A stretch of DNA of 64,000 nucleotides from Progne subis subis (lineage: Eukaryota; Chordata; Aves; Passeriformes; Hirundinidae), in assembly GCA_022316685.1 (NCBI GenBank), contig JAKJHU010000046.1, positions 6,175,001 through 6,239,000 on the forward strand, in the 5' to 3' direction. Of this stretch, positions 62,323 through 64,000 are shown piece by piece. Each line of letters opens with the position of its first letter. Position 1 is the first letter of the stretch. The notes under the pieces are model-generated. The model saw nothing but the letters and a program-made list of their open reading frames with translations, ran no database searches and had not been told where the DNA came from. A program made the translations under genes and the position numbers.

Positions 62323-63049
62323 AGCTTTATCTTTTCTCCTTTTCACTGAATTGCACTTTGCCTTCTGTTGTTTTATTTATTGAAGCTTTTTTTGAGATAA
62401 TGTGTAATATTACCTCAGAATTCTAAAAATGCTATTGTATTTGCATCAGTTTTTAAATCAGATTGTCATTCAAAGACATTTTATATATTTCCTGATGTTG
62501 ATAAATTAAATAGTAAATTTTTTATTTGTTAAATGAAAGCATTACACTGTATTTATGAAATAAGCCTCTGATAATTTTAAAAAATTTATTCAATGGTGTC
62601 TTGTTCTTCTTGTCTTGCCCTGTAACCCAGCAAATCTTTTTTTATCTCCGTCATTGTTTTGTACTGTACAAAAGGAATCTGGTTTGTATAAACTTGTTCA
62701 TTACTAAGTATCTATTTTTATGTATCAAAGTTGTCCAGTCATTAAATCAAATATTTCAAATGCTGACCTCACTTGCATAATTTTAGATTTCCAAAATTGG
62801 TCATAGTGGGTTTAAAATTATGATCAACCTCTCTTTTGGGTTTTTTTTCTTTTGAGAAGTTTTCTTTACCATAATAGTTCTGCTAAAAACATTGCATGGC
62901 TCACTGAAAAGAAACTAACTTTCAACAACCAAACATAAACCAAGACTTATATTTCATATTTATTGTCAAAATTACAGGTGTTCTGGTGCGTCCCATGGTG
63001 TAATAATGCTGTAAAATAGCTTAGATCCTCATCATGGGTCCAACAACTG
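62323..63049. other. AT-rich downstream flank of HECTD2
   Basis: No gene or recognised repeat. If the poly(A) site at 62317 is not used, part of this is still HECTD2 3' UTR. Confidence 0.5.
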
Positions 63050-63424
63050 GGGTTGTTCCATGTAGGGAAGAGAAGGCTTTGGGGAATTGCAGCCTGCCAG
63101 TACCTTAAGGGGGCTCATGAAAAGGGGGCAGAAGGACTTTTTATATGGGCAGATAGCTGCAGGACAAGGAGAAATGGTTTTAAACTGAAAGAACAGGTTT
63201 AGATGAGATGTTAGAAAGAAGCTCTTTGTTCAGAGGATGGTGAGGCCCTGGAACAGGTTGTCCAGAGAAGTTGTGGGTGCCCCATCCCTGGAAGTATTCA
63301 AGGCCAGGCTGAATGGAGCCCTGAGGAATGTGACCTAGTGAATGGCATCCCTGCCCATGGCTGGGGGGGTTGGAACTATGTGATCTTTAAAAGGCCTCTT
63401 CCAACCCAAACCGTCCTTTGATTC
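63050..63424 (+). mobile_element. CR1 LINE 3' end, sense orientation
   Basis: A good match to the CR1 3' region: CTGCCAGTACCTTAAGGGGG, then AGGACAAGGAGAAATGGTTT, GAACAGGTTGTCCAGAGAAG and GTGCCCCATCCCTGGAAGTA, ending CTTCCAACCCAAACCGTCC and TTTGATTCT. The 5' truncation is typical of CR1. A T-run of about 22 follows within 20 bases. Confidence 0.93.
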
Positions 63425-63439
63425 TAACTTAATTTCTTC

Positions 63440-63461
63440 TTTTTTTTTTTTTTTTTTTTTT
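63440..63461. repeat. Poly(T) run after the CR1 3' end
   Basis: About 22 T residues, 16 bases after the last CR1-like base. It also forms the pyrimidine tract of a possible acceptor (CTACCTCAG, ending 63471). Confidence 0.9.
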
Positions 63462-63471
63462 GCTACCTCAG

Positions 63472-63690
63472 TTACAAGATTATTTGGAGGTGCAAGAAGA
63501 GACAAAGCCACAAGCTGTTGTATGTTTTACTTTTAATGGTTTTCTGCCTAATTTTAACATTAAATCAGGAGGGACAGGTAACAAGAACATCATGCTTTCT
63601 CACGGACAGGTGCTGATCGCAGAACTGTTACCTTTGTACCACTCAAGTTACCTACAGATGGCAGCAAAGATGAAGATTGAAACAACTTAA
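63472..63690 (+). CDS. Unidentified open frame, possible exon
   Basis: After a T-run and CTACCTCAG, 72 codons stay open to the TAA at 63688-63690 (contains DYLEVQEETKPQAVVCF and VLIAELLPLYHSSYLQ). There is no ATG before codon 43 of this stretch, so it would need to be spliced or be chance. I know no family like it. It lies after HECTD2, where PPP1R3C is the next gene in other vertebrates, and it does not resemble that protein. Confidence 0.2.
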   Translation, partial: LQDYLEVQEETKPQAVVCFTFNGFLPNFNIKSGGTGNKNIMLSHGQVLIAELLPLYHSSYLQMAAKMKIETT

Positions 63691-64000
63691 TTAGAGGTTA
63701 GACTTTTCCTCTTAGGTAACAGTAGATATTATGAATGCACATAATGAAGAAAAACGTCCTGTCTTAAAGTTTATATCACAAATAATTGCAGATTTGCAAA
63801 GTCATCAAATAAAAATTGACTTTTAGCTAACAAATATGGAGAAAGGAGAAGCAGCTTCTTGGATCTAGTGCTGGGTTTTGAAAGTGTCCTCTCTTTCCAT
63901 TAAGAGTTCCTAATGTGTTTTTAGGAGCAATGAAAGACTGCCAAAACCTCAGAGAGCAGACTGGTTATACCTGATCTCTGACCAGGAAATAGCCTCAAGA
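63691..64000. other. Window end, nothing recognised
   Basis: About 300 bases of AT-rich sequence without an open frame or repeat that I can identify. Confidence 0.5.

Noticed and set aside
60343..64000. PPP1R3C as downstream neighbour
   Set aside because: It is expected after HECTD2 by vertebrate gene order, but no part of its protein was recognised on either strand, so it must lie beyond the window.

Overview
The window is nuclear DNA of a bird. It contains recognisable CR1 (chicken repeat 1) fragments, pieces of avian endogenous-retrovirus LTRs, an AT-rich background with one strong CpG island, and a single large intron-exon gene on the plus strand. The LTR types recall passerine or other neoavian genomes, but the species cannot be read from the sequence. 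There are no bacterial-type operons, CRISPR arrays, tRNA genes or rRNA genes.

The one gene that can be identified with confidence is HECTD2, a HECT-family E3 ubiquitin ligase. Its whole coding region could be assembled exon by exon: 21 coding exons between 29047 and 60342, every junction with GT-AG ends and consistent phase, giving an 804-residue protein (779 if the second in-frame ATG is used). The last about 343 residues form the HECT domain, and the catalytic cysteine is Cys772 (codon 60241-60243). Intron 14 has textbook U12-type (minor spliceosome) signals at both ends.

Layout: 1-27.5 kb is a gene-poor flank upstream of HECTD2. It holds an LTR fragment (about 21.2-21.57 kb), a small isolated GC/CpG-rich patch (22.29-22.44 kb), two phase-compatible candidate exons of an unidentified transcript (23349-23456 and 26511-26583) and an LTR-like TATA/AATAAA segment near 26 kb. 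From 27.58 to 28.33 kb a CR1 tail abuts a 37-bp GC-rich minisatellite of about 16 units. A compound TA/GA/GT microsatellite and the HECTD2 CpG island follow (28.5-29.3 kb). HECTD2 runs from 29.05 to 60.34 kb, with an AT-rich 3' UTR probably reaching about 62.3 kb. Its introns hold an antisense CR1 (38.7-39.2 kb), an LTR fragment (36.9-37.4 kb), a 30-bp near-perfect palindrome (52.54 kb) and a possible retrocopy ending in 35 A residues (59.96 kb). After the gene come a sense-strand CR1 (63.05-63.42 kb) and an unexplained open frame (to 63.69 kb).

No previously undescribed multi-gene system is evident. The points most worth checking are the U12 intron, the promoter-proximal minisatellite, the unidentified two-exon candidate, the isolated CpG patch and the choice of HECTD2 start codon.
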